A stretch of DNA of 31,178 nucleotides from an uncultured Oscillospiraceae bacterium (GCA_900546785.1 URED01000029.1:1-31178); one strand, 5' to 3'. Counted from the stretch's first letter, positions 14,850 through 23,539 are shown. Made by a program: numbers and translations. Notes: generated by a model from the sequence alone, not told the origin.

Positions 14850-15818
14850 TCATTTTATATATCGGATATCGTTACCCTCAAGCACCAGCACGGAGTATTC
14901 GCCCGCAAGGCGGCTCGTTACTCTTTGGTTATAATCTCTTTCCAGATCATCAAAGCTGAAATTTGTGCTTATAACGGTTGCCTTTTTCTTTAACACGCGC
15001 GTGTTGATTATATTATAAAGGCATGCCTCCGTAAACTGGTTTTTAAATTCCGTGCCGAGGTCGTCAAGAATAAGCAGATCCGTGTTTAATATATCATGCT
15101 CATTATAATTTATATTATCCGCCCTGCCGAATTTTTCATCCTGAAGATCGGAAAAAATATTTTGGCTCGTGCCGTAGATAACGGAATAGCCCCTGCTTAT
15201 AACGACATTGGCTATCGCAAGGCTGAGGTGCGTTTTACCCAGCCCCGTGCCGCCCATAAACATCAGATTGGGCGACTGCGGCGTGAATTTCTGGGCGTAT
15301 ACGCGGCAGGATTCCAGGATCTTTGCCGCCTTTTCACGCGGGGAAACGCCGTTTTCAGCAGACTGCGGATAATAGGCAATATTAAAATTATCAAAGGTAC
15401 AATCGTCAATCGGCGCGTTTTTCCTTATGGAATCGCGCTCGATCTCTTTGAGCAGCTCCATGTGGCAGGTGCACATGCGGTTGTTTACAAAGCCCGTATC
15501 AGAGCAAACGGGGCATATGTATTTTAAGGAGAGCGCGTCCTCATCAAAGCCCGCCTTTACAAGCAGCTCCTTTTTGCGCTTTTGCAGGGCAAGGCTCTTT
15601 TTTTTAAGTTCCTCTATCTCCTGCACGGCGTCTTTACTGCGGAAAAGCAGCGTGGAAACTGCAAGGCCCGTGCGTGCAAGCTCTGTCTGTATCTCTGCAA
15701 GCTGCGGTATTTTTTTCATGGCCTCGTCCGTGCGCTGCTGCAGATCCGCCTGCGCATCGCTCCTGCGGCGCTCCAGAATATTCAGCGCCTTTTGATAAAC
15801 ATAACTTCTGTACGGCAT
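14850..15818 (-). CDS. DnaI/DnaC-like replicative helicase-loader ATPase
   Basis: A 322-residue AAA+ protein. Residues 1-90 form a charged coiled-coil-like region. A zinc motif C-P-V-C (102-105) with C-T-C-H (116-119) follows, then Walker A G-G-T-G-L-G-K-T-H at 189-197 and Walker B L-L-I-L-D-D-L-G-T-E at 248-257. T-N-F-S-F-D-D-L and R-V-T-S-R-L are sensor and arginine-finger type motifs. This order matches Firmicute DnaI and phage-type DnaC loaders, which load DnaB/DnaC helicase at origins and at restart. The DnaD-like gene ends 9 bp upstream, a pairing that supports a chromosomal primosome role. Confidence 0.88.
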   Translation of the reverse strand: MPYRSYVYQKALNILERRRSDAQADLQQRTDEAMKKIPQLAEIQTELARTGLAVSTLLFRSKDAVQEIEELKKKSLALQKRKKELLVKAGFDEDALSLKYICPVCSDTGFVNNRMCTCHMELLKEIERDSIRKNAPIDDCTFDNFNIAYYPQSAENGVSPREKAAKILESCRVYAQKFTPQSPNLMFMGGTGLGKTHLSLAIANVVISRGYSVIYGTSQNIFSDLQDEKFGRADNINYNEHDILNTDLLILDDLGTEFKNQFTEACLYNIINTRVLKKKATVISTNFSFDDLERDYNQRVTSRLAGEYSVLVLEGNDIRYIK

Positions 15819-15827
15819 AATGGCTCC

Positions 15828-16907
15828 TTAATATTTAATATCTGTATTATTGAGCGCGTCCTTTTTGATCTTGTCCAGATCATAGGTGGGCTTGCGGCTG
15901 ATCTCCCCGCGGCGGCTCTTTTCTTTCTGCGCCTTTTTCTTTTCAAAGCTTTCGTTGGCGCGCGCAACGTCCTCAATCGTTTTAATGCCGGCGGTTTTCC
16001 AGTTTTTGAGGATCTTATCCATATAGCGGAGATCAGGCTTGTCTATATTTTCATTCATGATGCCTGCGGCGCGCAGGATCATCTCGTCTGAGAAATCACT
16101 TCTCCAGCGCAGGATCATCTCCGCCTGCTTATCCGTGGGGGCTTTTCTTGTAAATCCCGCCGCGTCCTTAAGGCTCTGCCAAAAAGCGTCCGCCTTTTCA
16201 AGCTCGCATATCCTGCTTTCGGCAAGCGCCGGGGTATCAATCCCCTCCTCCAGCCAGTTCTGCGCGGTCTTGTAAAAATAGCCGGCGCTCACCGCCCTGC
16301 CGTTCACCCTTAAATTCTCGCAGTAGGCAAGCAGCATCATAACGACCTCTGCCGGCATGCCGTAAAATTCCGTAAGATTTACGATCATTTCCTGTTCCGA
16401 ATGGCTGATGGTGCGGCCGTATATCTTTTGCGCCTCGCCCAGCAGCCTTGCCACCTGCGGCTTTTGGCTGCCTATCGCAACGATCTCTTTCGGGGAAAGC
16501 GACGGCGCCTTTACTGCCGGGGATTTTACACGGCGCTGCGTTTCGGGAGCGGACTCCGTTTGCACGGTGCTTTCCGGATAGGGCAGGTCTTGTGGTTTTT
16601 CCGCTTTCGGCGGCGCGGGCGCGGGCACGATGCCGGCGGCGGGTATAGAATTACCGCTTTCGCTGCCGCTGAGCAAAACGCCCTCCTCCAGCCAAAAATC
16701 CATCATATTCTCCGCGTCCGCAACGGGAATGCCCAGCTTTTTTGAAAGCTCGGCAGAAGTGGAAACGCCGTTTTTGCTGAGGATATAAAGCAGCGCTTTG
16801 ATCTGATATTCACTTGCAAGCTTCAAATACTTATCCGCAAGCTGAACAGGCACGAAAAACATTCCGCCCTGCCAAATGCCGCCCGCAGGATTGATTCGGT
16901 AATCCAT
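15828..16907 (-). CDS. DnaD-domain replication initiation protein
   Basis: The protein has 359 residues. The N-terminal part reads as a winged helix (A-L-L-Y-I-L-S-K-N-G-V-S-T-S-A-E-L-S-K-K-L-G-I). A Pro/Ala-rich linker covers roughly 100-145. The rest holds two DnaD/DnaB2-type domains, with Y-G-R-T-I-S-H-S-E, A-Y-C-E-N-L, Y-F-Y-K-T-A-Q-N-W and the late Y-M-D-K-I-L-K-N-W motif. DnaD-type proteins remodel DNA and help recruit the helicase loader. ATG at 16907 is preferred because GGGGAG lies 4-5 bp upstream; an in-frame ATG at 16934 has no such site. It heads a likely three-gene operon with the DnaI-like ATPase. Confidence 0.88.
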   Translation of the reverse strand: MDYRINPAGGIWQGGMFFVPVQLADKYLKLASEYQIKALLYILSKNGVSTSAELSKKLGIPVADAENMMDFWLEEGVLLSGSESGNSIPAAGIVPAPAPPKAEKPQDLPYPESTVQTESAPETQRRVKSPAVKAPSLSPKEIVAIGSQKPQVARLLGEAQKIYGRTISHSEQEMIVNLTEFYGMPAEVVMMLLAYCENLRVNGRAVSAGYFYKTAQNWLEEGIDTPALAESRICELEKADAFWQSLKDAAGFTRKAPTDKQAEMILRWRSDFSDEMILRAAGIMNENIDKPDLRYMDKILKNWKTAGIKTIEDVARANESFEKKKAQKEKSRRGEISRKPTYDLDKIKKDALNNTDIKY

Positions 16908-16935
16908 AAAACTCCCCTGAATCCATTTTAACATT

Positions 16936-16964
16936 ATTTCGCATACTGCATAATTTCACATACT
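16936..16964. repeat. Two near-identical 12-bp direct repeats upstream of the DnaD-like gene
   Basis: ATTTCGCATACT (16936-16947) and ATTTCACATACT (16953-16964) differ at one base and lie 17 bp apart, in the promoter-proximal region of the operon. They could be tandem binding sites, or chance. Confidence 0.4.
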
Positions 16965-17069
16965 AATTTTAGCAAAAAGGGCGCTTAAAGTAAATAGTAA
17001 AATAAAGGCGGGAAAAGCGGCGTGAATTAAAAATTTTTGCGCATTTTGCCCTAAAATTTAAAACGGCTA

Positions 17070-17098
17070 TTGACAAACGCGGATTCTTTTTGTATACT
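17070..17098 (+). promoter_or_regulatory. Promoter of tRNA-Gly
   Basis: TTGACA (17070-17075), a 17-bp spacer and TATACT (17093-17098), ending 13 bp before the tRNA. Confidence 0.85.
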
Positions 17099-17111
17099 TC
17101 TATTGTTGTTT

Positions 17112-17187
17112 GCGGATTTAGCTCATCCGGTAGAGCGCCACCTTGCCAAGGTGGAGGTAGCGAGTTCGAGTCTCGTAATCCGCTCCA
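17112..17187 (+). tRNA. tRNA-Gly (anticodon GCC)
   Basis: The 76-nt gene with encoded CCA has acceptor arms GCGGATT and AATCCGC fully paired, D-arm GCTCATCCGGTAGAGC, anticodon arm CCACC-TTGCCAA-GGTGG with GCC, and T-arm CGAG-TTCGAGT-CTCG. A terminator follows at 17190-17224. Confidence 0.96.
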
Positions 17188-17189
17188 TC

Positions 17190-17224
17190 AAGACCGTTCA
17201 CAGTACTGTAAACGGTCTTTTTTA
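17190..17224 (+). terminator. Terminator of tRNA-Gly
   Basis: Perfect arms AAGACCGTT and AACGGTCTT followed by a T run, directly after the tRNA. Confidence 0.88.
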
Positions 17225-17260
17225 TTTTTTCTTTCGTTAAATTCAAAGCTCTGCCAAAGC

Positions 17261-17285
17261 AAAAAGCCCCGCGCCGGGGCTTTTT
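17261..17285 (-). terminator. Terminator of the S1-domain gene
   Basis: Perfect arms AAAAAGCCCC and GGGGCTTTTT around a short GC loop, 3 bp past the minus-strand stop codon. Confidence 0.85.
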
Positions 17286-17287
17286 CG

Positions 17288-18199
17288 CTATTCAAACACG
17301 GTGGATATGACCTTGGGCGCGCCGGGCGGCGAGTAATCAAAGCGGTCTATATGCTGCGCATTCACAAAATAGGTGAGCTCCTGCGCCATATCCGCCTCCT
17401 CAAACGCCTCAACGATCACAAGCTTGATCTTCATCTTATCCGGCAGCACGGATTTTATGTATACGGCCACGCGCTGCCCTTCAAAAAGATAATCGCACGG
17501 CTCCGCAAGCCCCGCCAGATTCGGCGTGAGCTCAACGAAAACGCCGTAGGTCTCTATGCTTCTCACCGTGCCGGTCACAGTCTGCCCCGGCTCAAAGAGC
17601 ATGGCGTTTTCGCTCCACGTGCCAAGCAGCTCTTTAAGCGAAAAGGTGAGCTTCTGCGGCTCTCTTTTTCTGAGCACGGCTTTGATATTTTCACCCTCAT
17701 ACACTCTTTCGCCGGGGTGGCTTATGCGGGATACGGAAAGCATATCAATGGGGATCAGCGCGTTTATGCCGGCGCCTATATCAATAAAAGCGCCGAATTT
17801 TTCAAGGTGGGTAACGCGCGCGTCAATAATATCGCCCTCTGCAAGATTATCTATAAAATTCTTTTTGCAGCCGAGCTGCACCGCCTTGCGGGAAAGAATC
17901 GCGCTGATATTGCCGCTTTCATCACGCTGAAAGCCGAGGATGATAAAGCATACGGGCTTGTTGACCTTGGAGATCAGCGCAATATCGCGGGTCGTGCCGT
18001 CGTCTATACCGATAGCGCCCTCCTCACGCGGGATCACACCGCGGATGATGCCGAGATCCACGTGCAGATTATGCTCGCTGTCACACATAAGCACGCGGGA
18101 TTCCATAACACTGCCGTTCATCATGGCTATTTTAACGTCCTCCAGCTTATCAAACGTTCGTAAAAGCTGCGGATTTTGCCCTTCAGGGTAAAACTTCAT
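17288..18199 (-). CDS. S1 RNA-binding domain protein (short ribosomal protein S1 homologue)
   Basis: A protein of 303 residues with at least two clear S1 (OB-fold) domains. The middle one reads G-D-I-I-D-A-R-V-T-H-L-E-K-F-G-A-F-I-D-I-G and the next G-Q-T-V-T-G-T-V-R-S-I-E-T-Y-G-V-F-V-E-L. A degenerate one comes earlier (N-L-H-V-D-L-G-I-I-R-G-V-I-P-R-E-E). Clostridia often carry such short S1-like proteins, which bind mRNA and may aid translation. ATG at 18199 is chosen because AGAGAG lies 8 bp upstream; a GTG at 18208 would sit directly on that site. The gene has its own promoter (18288-18316), divergent from the murI operon. Confidence 0.88.
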   Translation of the reverse strand: MKFYPEGQNPQLLRTFDKLEDVKIAMMNGSVMESRVLMCDSEHNLHVDLGIIRGVIPREEGAIGIDDGTTRDIALISKVNKPVCFIILGFQRDESGNISAILSRKAVQLGCKKNFIDNLAEGDIIDARVTHLEKFGAFIDIGAGINALIPIDMLSVSRISHPGERVYEGENIKAVLRKREPQKLTFSLKELLGTWSENAMLFEPGQTVTGTVRSIETYGVFVELTPNLAGLAEPCDYLFEGQRVAVYIKSVLPDKMKIKLVIVEAFEEADMAQELTYFVNAQHIDRFDYSPPGAPKVISTVFE

Positions 18200-18287
18200 A
18201 CATTTCACTCTCTTTAAACGGCGCGTTTCAACTGCCTGCCCCGCCGCGCTGACTGCACCTGCGGAGCGGTTTTAATTTTCAGGCGCC

Positions 18288-18316
18288 TTAATATTGTCTG
18301 TTTTAAATGTATGCAA
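18288..18316 (-). promoter_or_regulatory. Promoter of the S1-domain gene
   Basis: On the minus strand TTGCAT (18311-18316), a 17-bp spacer and TATTAA (18288-18293). Confidence 0.55.
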
Positions 18317-18333
18317 ATTTCACGGCGATTATG

Positions 18334-18362
18334 TTGTAAATGTAATAATTATGTGCTAAAAT
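18334..18362 (+). promoter_or_regulatory. Promoter of the murI-prfA operon
   Basis: TTGTAA (18334-18339), a 17-bp spacer and TAAAAT (18357-18362), about 50 bp before the first start codon. Confidence 0.6.
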
Positions 18363-18413
18363 ATTTTATTAATAAAATTACGGCGCTGCCTTTTGCGCCG
18401 GGCGGGTGATTGC

Positions 18414-18599
18414 ATGGATTACAGCGTTGGCGACAGAGTAATCATGAAAAAGCCGCACCCCTGCGGCTGTAATGAATTTGAGATACTGAGAGTGGGCGTG
18501 GATTTCAAGCTGAAATGCGCCGGCTGCGGGCGCGAGGTGATGGTGCCGCGCGTAAAGGCGCTGAAAAGCATAAAAAAGAAAAAGGAAGATGCCAAATGA
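18414..18599 (+). CDS. DUF951 family protein
   Basis: A 61-residue basic protein with the DUF951 pattern: Y-S-V-G-D-R-V-I-M-K-K-P-H-P-C-G, N-E-F-E-I-L-R-V-G-V-D-F-K-L-K-C-A-G-C-G-R-E-V-M-V-P-R. The Cys-Gly-Cys and C-X2-C pairs suggest a small zinc-binding fold. The family is widespread in Firmicutes without a settled role; it may bind nucleic acid. ATG at 18414 has GGGCGGGTG upstream. It overlaps murI by ATGA and opens a five-gene operon. Confidence 0.88.
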   Translation: MDYSVGDRVIMKKPHPCGCNEFEILRVGVDFKLKCAGCGREVMVPRVKALKSIKKKKEDAK

Positions 18600-19366
18600 G
18601 CGCGTCCGATCCCGTTGGCTTTTTTGATTCCGGCATAGGCGGCGTTACCGTTTTAAAAGAGGCTGTTCGCCTGCTGCCGCATGAAGATTACGTCTTTTTC
18701 AGCGATTCAAAAAATAATCCCTACGGCGATAAAAGCGACGGGGAGATCATTGCCCGCTGTACGGAGATCGTCCGTTATCTTACAGACGAAAAGCACTGCA
18801 AGGCGATCGTGATCGCGTGCAACACCGCCTCCGCAAAGGCGGCAAAGAGCCTGCGCGCGCAGTTTAAGGATATTCCGATCGCGGCAATAGAGCCTGCATA
18901 TAAAGTGGTGCACGACGAAAAGCCGAACGGCAGCACGCTGATCCTGGCAACAAGGGGCACGGTTAAGAGTGAAAAATTCCGCCGCCTTTATTACGCCTAT
19001 TACAACCATAAAACAAAGCTGCACGCCTGCCCGGGCCTTGCCGATCTGATAGAACAGGGAGATAAAGCAAAAATAGAAGCATATTTGAACAGAACGCTGG
19101 CACCGTATAAAGGCAGGGTGCAGAATGTTGTGCTGGGCTGCACGCATTACCCGCTTGCGAGGGAGGAGATCGCCGCCGCTTTGGGAAACGTTGCTTTTTA
19201 TGACGGCGCAAACGGCGTTGCAAGGCGGCTGAGATACCTGCTTGCACAAAACCGTGTCCTAAACAGCAGCACAGCGCCCGGCAGCATTGAATTTATGGAT
19301 TCAAACGAGGACGAAACTGCAAGAATATATAAAGAAAACAGATTTTTTGATATACTGAAGAGGTAA
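18596..19366 (+). CDS. murI: Glutamate racemase
   Basis: A 256-residue cofactor-independent racemase that makes D-glutamate for peptidoglycan in the cytoplasm. The two catalytic cysteines are visible: Cys75 in A-C-N-T-A-S-A and Cys182 in G-C-T-H-Y-P-L. The N-terminal G-F-F-D-S-G-I-G-G-V-T-V carries the catalytic Asp and substrate-binding Ser; N-P-Y-G is also conserved. The ATG at 18596 overlaps the DUF951 stop by 4 bp, so translation is coupled. prfA starts 3 bp after its stop. Confidence 0.95.
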   Translation: MSASDPVGFFDSGIGGVTVLKEAVRLLPHEDYVFFSDSKNNPYGDKSDGEIIARCTEIVRYLTDEKHCKAIVIACNTASAKAAKSLRAQFKDIPIAAIEPAYKVVHDEKPNGSTLILATRGTVKSEKFRRLYYAYYNHKTKLHACPGLADLIEQGDKAKIEAYLNRTLAPYKGRVQNVVLGCTHYPLAREEIAAALGNVAFYDGANGVARRLRYLLAQNRVLNSSTAPGSIEFMDSNEDETARIYKENRFFDILKR

Positions 19367-19369
19367 TTT

Positions 19370-20449
19370 ATGTTTGACAAGCTGAGCGAGGTAGAAAAAC
19401 GATTTGACGAGATCAATGCGCTCGTGTGCACGCCGGAGGTGGTTTCCGACATGCAGAAATACACGGCGCTTATGAAAGAGCTGAAGCACCTTACCCCCGT
19501 TGTGGAAAAATTCAGGGAATACAAGGCGGTGCTCAAAAGCATAGAGGACTGCCGCGAGATGCTGGAGGATCCTGCGCTTGACGCTGACCTTGGGGCAATG
19601 GCAAGGGAGGAGCTTGAACAGAGCAAAAAGCGGGAGGAAAAGATCAGCGAGGAGCTGAAGATCCTGCTGCTGCCGAGGGATCCGAACGACGATAAAAACG
19701 TTATTATAGAGATTCGCGGCGGCGCGGGCGGCGAAGAGAGCGCGCTTTTTGCCGGCGTGCTCTTCAGAATGTATTCCATGTACGCAGAGGCAAAGGGCTT
19801 CAAGGCGGAAGTGATCAACGCAAATGAAACGGGCCTTGGCGGTTATAAGGAGATCAGCTTTTCCATAGACGGCGACGGCGCTTACAGCCGCTTCAAATTT
19901 GAGAGCGGCGTACACCGTGTGCAGCGCGTGCCGGAAACGGAGAGCCAGGGGCGCATCCATACCTCCACCGTTACAGTAGCCGTTTTGCCGGAGGCGGAAG
20001 AGGTGGATTTTGAGCTGAACGAAAAAGACCTGCAGATCGACACATTCCGTTCCAGCGGCGCGGGCGGCCAGCACATCAACAAGACCTCCTCCGCAATCCG
20101 AATCACGCATATCCCCACCGGCACGGTGGTTGAATGCCAGGACGAGCGCAGCCAGCACAAGAACAAGGAAAAAGCGCTCAAGGTTCTGCGTGCGCGCCTG
20201 TATGACGCGGAAAAAGCAAAGCATGACGCCGAGATCGCAGGCGAACGCAAGGCGCAGGTGGGCACGGGCGACCGTTCCGAAAGAATAAGAACTTACAATT
20301 ACCCGCAGGGCAGGGTCACAGACCACCGCATAGGGCTAACGCTCTACAAGCTGGAGCAGATCCTGAACGGCGATCTTGACGAGCTGATAGACGCGCTCAT
20401 CACGGCGGACACCGCTGAAAAGCTGAAAGCCGGCGCCGAGGAGATCTGA
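19370..20449 (+). CDS. prfA: Peptide chain release factor 1
   Basis: The 359-residue protein has the usual RF1 length and domains. Domain I is helical. The stop-codon reading loop holds the P-E-T tripeptide at 188-190 (PxT type, UAA/UAG specific, not the SPF of RF2). The catalytic GGQ is at 232-234 in [12 protein letters not shown]. The G-G-A-G-G-E-E-S motif at 117-124 is also typical. GAGG just inside the end of murI serves as its ribosome site. In many bacteria prfA is followed by prmC, the RF methyltransferase; here the next gene is a Sua5-CoaE fusion. Confidence 0.97.
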   Translation: MFDKLSEVEKRFDEINALVCTPEVVSDMQKYTALMKELKHLTPVVEKFREYKAVLKSIEDCREMLEDPALDADLGAMAREELEQSKKREEKISEELKILLLPRDPNDDKNVIIEIRGGAGGEESALFAGVLFRMYSMYAEAKGFKAEVINANETGLGGYKEISFSIDGDGAYSRFKFESGVHRVQRVPETESQGRIHTSTVTVAVLPEAEEVDFELNEKDLQIDTFRSSGAGGQHINKTSSAIRITHIPTGTVVECQDERSQHKNKEKALKVLRARLYDAEKAKHDAEIAGERKAQVGTGDRSERIRTYNYPQGRVTDHRIGLTLYKLEQILNGDLDELIDALITADTAEKLKAGAEEI

Positions 20450-20486
20450 TATAAAACAGACAAATATACAAACAGAAGGCATAGGA

Positions 20487-22055
20487 ATGGAAACAAGGAT
20501 ATTTAAACCTACAAGTGAAAATATCGCCGCGGCGGGGGAGATCATTCGCGGCGGCGGACTGGTTGCCTTTCCCACGGAAACGGTATACGGACTGGGCGCA
20601 AACGCACTGAGCGATGAGGCGGTCTCCAAGATATACAAAGCAAAGGGCCGCCCGAGCGATAACCCGCTGATTGTGCACATTGCCGAAAAAGAGGATATCC
20701 TGCCGCTCGTAAGCGAGCTGCCGCCGAAAGCGAGAGCGCTTATGGACGCTTTCTTTCCCGGCCCGATCACGATAATTCTGCCCAAAAGCGATAAGATCGG
20801 CAAAGTTGTGAGCGGCGGGCTGAATACCGTTGGCATAAGAATGCCGCAAAACCCGATCGCGCGCGCATTCATAAAGGCGGCGGGCGTACCGATCGCGGCG
20901 CCGAGCGCAAACACGAGCGGACTGCCCAGCCCCACGAACGCAAAATACGTTACGGAGGATATGCGCGGCAGGATAGACGCCGTTATTGACGGCGGCAGCT
21001 GCGAATTCGGCATTGAATCTACCGTGCTGACGCTTGCGACGGATACGCCTACCATTCTGCGCCCCGGCGCTATAACGCAGGAGATGCTGCAAGAGGTGAT
21101 CGGCAGAGTCGATATTGCCAAGGCTGTTACCGAGGGCATGGCGGACGGCGAAGCGGCGGCTTCCCCCGGTATGAAATACAAGCATTACGCACCGAAAGCA
21201 AGGATCATCATCGTCAACGCGGGCAAGGAAAAATACGAAAGCTTTGTAAATGCGCAGAAAGGCGCTTTTGCCCTTTGCTATGAGGGCGATCATATAGAGA
21301 TACCCAAGGTCACCTTCGGCAAAGAGGGTGACGACCTCAGCCAGAGCCACGCGCTGTTTGACGCCCTGCGCAGGCTTGACGAGCTTGGCGCAAAAAAGGT
21401 TTATGCAAGAAATCCCCGCCTGACGGGCGTGGGGCTTGCGGTCTACAACCGCCTGATACGCGCGGCGGCATTCTGCGTTTTGGATCTGGAAAAGCCGTTT
21501 CTCATCGGCCTTACGGGGCAGACGGGCGCCGGCAAGAGCTACGTTGCGCAAAAGCTTGCGGATATGGGTTATACTATTGTTGACGCGGATCTTTATTCGC
21601 ACAGGCTGACGGAAAACGGATCGCCGCTTTTGCCGGTGATCGCGCAGAATTTCGGCGAGGACACCGTGCAAGACGGTATTTTAAACAGAAAGCTGCTTGC
21701 AAAAAGGGTCTTTGCCAACAGGGAATTGCTTGATAGGCTGAATCAGATCATGCACCCGCGCATTCTGGAAATGTGCGAAAGCCACGCAAAGTTCCCCGCC
21801 GTGCTGGACGCACCCCAGCTTTTTGAGAGCGGCGGCGAACGGCTTTGCGCAAGGGTGCTGAGCGTGACGGCGCCGAAAGAACTGCGCCTCTTGCGCATCA
21901 TGAAACGCGACGGCATTACATCGGAACAGGCGCAGGAAAGAATGAACGCGCAGCATGACGAGGCGTTTTTTAAAGAGAATTCGGATTTTACCGTTATTAA
22001 CGACGGCAGAGATATACTTTCACAGCTCAACAGATTTAAGGAGGAATCACTATGA
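20487..22055 (+). CDS. Fusion of threonylcarbamoyl-AMP synthase (Sua5/TsaC) and dephospho-CoA kinase (CoaE)
   Basis: One uninterrupted frame of 522 residues holds two enzymes. Residues 1 to about 333 are a full-length Sua5: the YrdC domain with K-A-K-G-R-P-S-D-N-P-L at 51-61 and A-P-S-A-N-T-S-G at 138-145, then the P-G-M-K-Y-K-H-Y-A-P linker at 227-236 and the C-terminal Sua5 domain ending N-R-L-I-R-A-A-A-F. It makes threonylcarbamoyl-AMP for tRNA t6A37. Residues 337-522 are CoaE: P-loop G-L-T-G-Q-T-G-A-G-K-S at 341-351 and V-D-A-D at 365-368, performing the last step of CoA synthesis. Both halves keep key residues. The prfA neighbourhood fits the Sua5 half. An ATGA overlap links it to the aminopeptidase gene. 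Confidence 0.93.
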   Translation: METRIFKPTSENIAAAGEIIRGGGLVAFPTETVYGLGANALSDEAVSKIYKAKGRPSDNPLIVHIAEKEDILPLVSELPPKARALMDAFFPGPITIILPKSDKIGKVVSGGLNTVGIRMPQNPIARAFIKAAGVPIAAPSANTSGLPSPTNAKYVTEDMRGRIDAVIDGGSCEFGIESTVLTLATDTPTILRPGAITQEMLQEVIGRVDIAKAVTEGMADGEAAASPGMKYKHYAPKARIIIVNAGKEKYESFVNAQKGAFALCYEGDHIEIPKVTFGKEGDDLSQSHALFDALRRLDELGAKKVYARNPRLTGVGLAVYNRLIRAAAFCVLDLEKPFLIGLTGQTGAGKSYVAQKLADMGYTIVDADLYSHRLTENGSPLLPVIAQNFGEDTVQDGILNRKLLAKRVFANRELLDRLNQIMHPRILEMCESHAKFPAVLDAPQLFESGGERLCARVLSVTAPKELRLLRIMKRDGITSEQAQERMNAQHDEAFFKENSDFTVINDGRDILSQLNRFKEESL

Positions 22056-23452
22056 GTGAAAAAACAAAAGAGCTGAAAAAGCTGCTTTTTAACAACAAGC
22101 AAAACGGCGTTGACTTCATGAGCGAGGAGGAGCTTGCGCTTTGCGACACCTTTTGCGAGGGCTACAAGGGCTTTCTTTTTCACAACAAAACGGAGCGCGA
22201 GGTAGCCGCATGGGCAGAGGAAGCCGCGCTTGCCGCAGGCTTTAAAAAATTTGATGAATTCGGTGCGCCGCTCATGCCCGGGCAAAAGGTTTACGTTGCA
22301 AACAGGGGCAAAGCCATCATTCTTTGCGTGAAGGGCAAAAAGAGCGTAAAAGAGGGCGTGCGCATTGTTGCCGCGCACATCGATTCCCCGCGTGTGGATC
22401 TAAAACAGTGCCCCGTTTATGAGGACGGCTCACTTGCGTTCTTTAAAACGCACTACTACGGCGGCATCAAAAAATACCAGTGGAGCGCGATACCGCTTTC
22501 CCTGCACGGCAGGATATGCAAGAATGACGGCAGCCATATCGACATAAAGCTGGGCGAGCTTCCCGGCGAGCCGAAATTCTGCATTACGGACATTCTGCCC
22601 CACCTTGCGGTAGAGCAGTACACAAGGAAGCCGAACGAACTGATCAAGGGGGAGGAAATGAATATCCTGATCGGCTCCCGCCCGTTTAAGGACGATGAGG
22701 AGAGCGAGAAGATCAAGCTCAATATCCTCAACATTCTTTATGAGAAATATGGCGTCGTTGAGCGTGATTTCCTTTCCGCCGAGCTGGAGCTGGTACCCGC
22801 GTTCACCGTGGACGATATCGGCTTTGACAGAAGTATGATCGGCGGCTACGGCCATGATGACAGAGTTTGCGCATACCCTGCCTTTGAGGCGATTGCCGAG
22901 ATAGACGAGGCGCCCGAATACACCGCCGTTACGATCCTTACGGATAAGGAAGAGATCGGCAGCGTGGGCAACACGGGGCTTGTTTCCAGCTATTTCAAAT
23001 ACTTCATTGAGGATCTCGCCCGCCTTGAGGGCTGCGAGGGCAGAGACGTGCTCAGGCACAGCAAATGCCTTTCGGCAGATGTAAACGCGGCGTTTGACCC
23101 CACATGGGCGTTCGCCTATGAGAAAAACAATTCCAGCCTGATCAACAACGGCGTTTGCGTAACGAAATTTACGGGCAGCCGCGGCAAGAGCGAAACAAAC
23201 GACGCTTCCGCGGAATTCGTAAGCTGGGTCAAGGCGCTGCTTGAAAACAACGGCGTTCTGTGGCAGAGCGGCGAGCTGGGTAAGGTAGACGCCGGCGGCG
23301 GCGGAACCGTTGCCATGTATATCGCCAACCTGGATGTGGATACGATCGATATCGGCGTGCCGGTGCTCTCCATGCACGCGCCTTACGAGGTGGTAAGCAA
23401 GATAGACGTTTATATGGCGTACAAAGCATTCCTTACCTTCTTTACAAAATAG
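22052..23452 (+). CDS. M18 family aminopeptidase
   Basis: A 466-residue metallo-aminopeptidase of the M18 (aspartyl aminopeptidase/LAP4) family. The conserved zinc ligands are visible: A-H-I-D-S-P-R-V-D with His109 and Asp111, the D-K-E-E-I-G-S catalytic Glu pair, the G-Y-G-H-D-D-R bridging Asp region and the late S-M-H-A-P-Y-E-V histidine. Such enzymes form large cytoplasmic oligomers that trim acidic or neutral N-terminal residues from peptides. It overlaps the fusion gene by ATGA and is the last gene before the terminator at 23462. Confidence 0.93.
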   Translation: MSEKTKELKKLLFNNKQNGVDFMSEEELALCDTFCEGYKGFLFHNKTEREVAAWAEEAALAAGFKKFDEFGAPLMPGQKVYVANRGKAIILCVKGKKSVKEGVRIVAAHIDSPRVDLKQCPVYEDGSLAFFKTHYYGGIKKYQWSAIPLSLHGRICKNDGSHIDIKLGELPGEPKFCITDILPHLAVEQYTRKPNELIKGEEMNILIGSRPFKDDEESEKIKLNILNILYEKYGVVERDFLSAELELVPAFTVDDIGFDRSMIGGYGHDDRVCAYPAFEAIAEIDEAPEYTAVTILTDKEEIGSVGNTGLVSSYFKYFIEDLARLEGCEGRDVLRHSKCLSADVNAAFDPTWAFAYEKNNSSLINNGVCVTKFTGSRGKSETNDASAEFVSWVKALLENNGVLWQSGELGKVDAGGGGTVAMYIANLDVDTIDIGVPVLSMHAPYEVVSKIDVYMAYKAFLTFFTK

Positions 23453-23461
23453 ACGTAAAAT

Positions 23462-23502
23462 AAACGGGGCCGCCTCGCATATTGTGAGGCAGCTCCGTTT
23501 TT
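23462..23502 (+). terminator. Terminator of the murI-prfA operon
   Basis: Long imperfect hairpin, AAACGGGGC with GCTCCGTTT enclosing GCCTC with GAGGC, followed by a T run. Confidence 0.8.
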
Positions 23503-23539
23503 AATTTTTAAAATTGCTATTTAATTAAATGCGTACCGT

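Noticed and set aside
17090..18163. Long plus-strand open frame of 357 codons running through the tRNA-Gly gene
   Set aside because: It begins inside the tRNA and its remainder is antisense to the S1-domain gene, whose protein is clearly recognisable.
20400..21671. Minus-strand open frame of 423 codons
   Set aside because: It is wholly antisense to prfA and the Sua5-CoaE gene, and is Arg/His/Ala-rich as shadow frames of this genome are.
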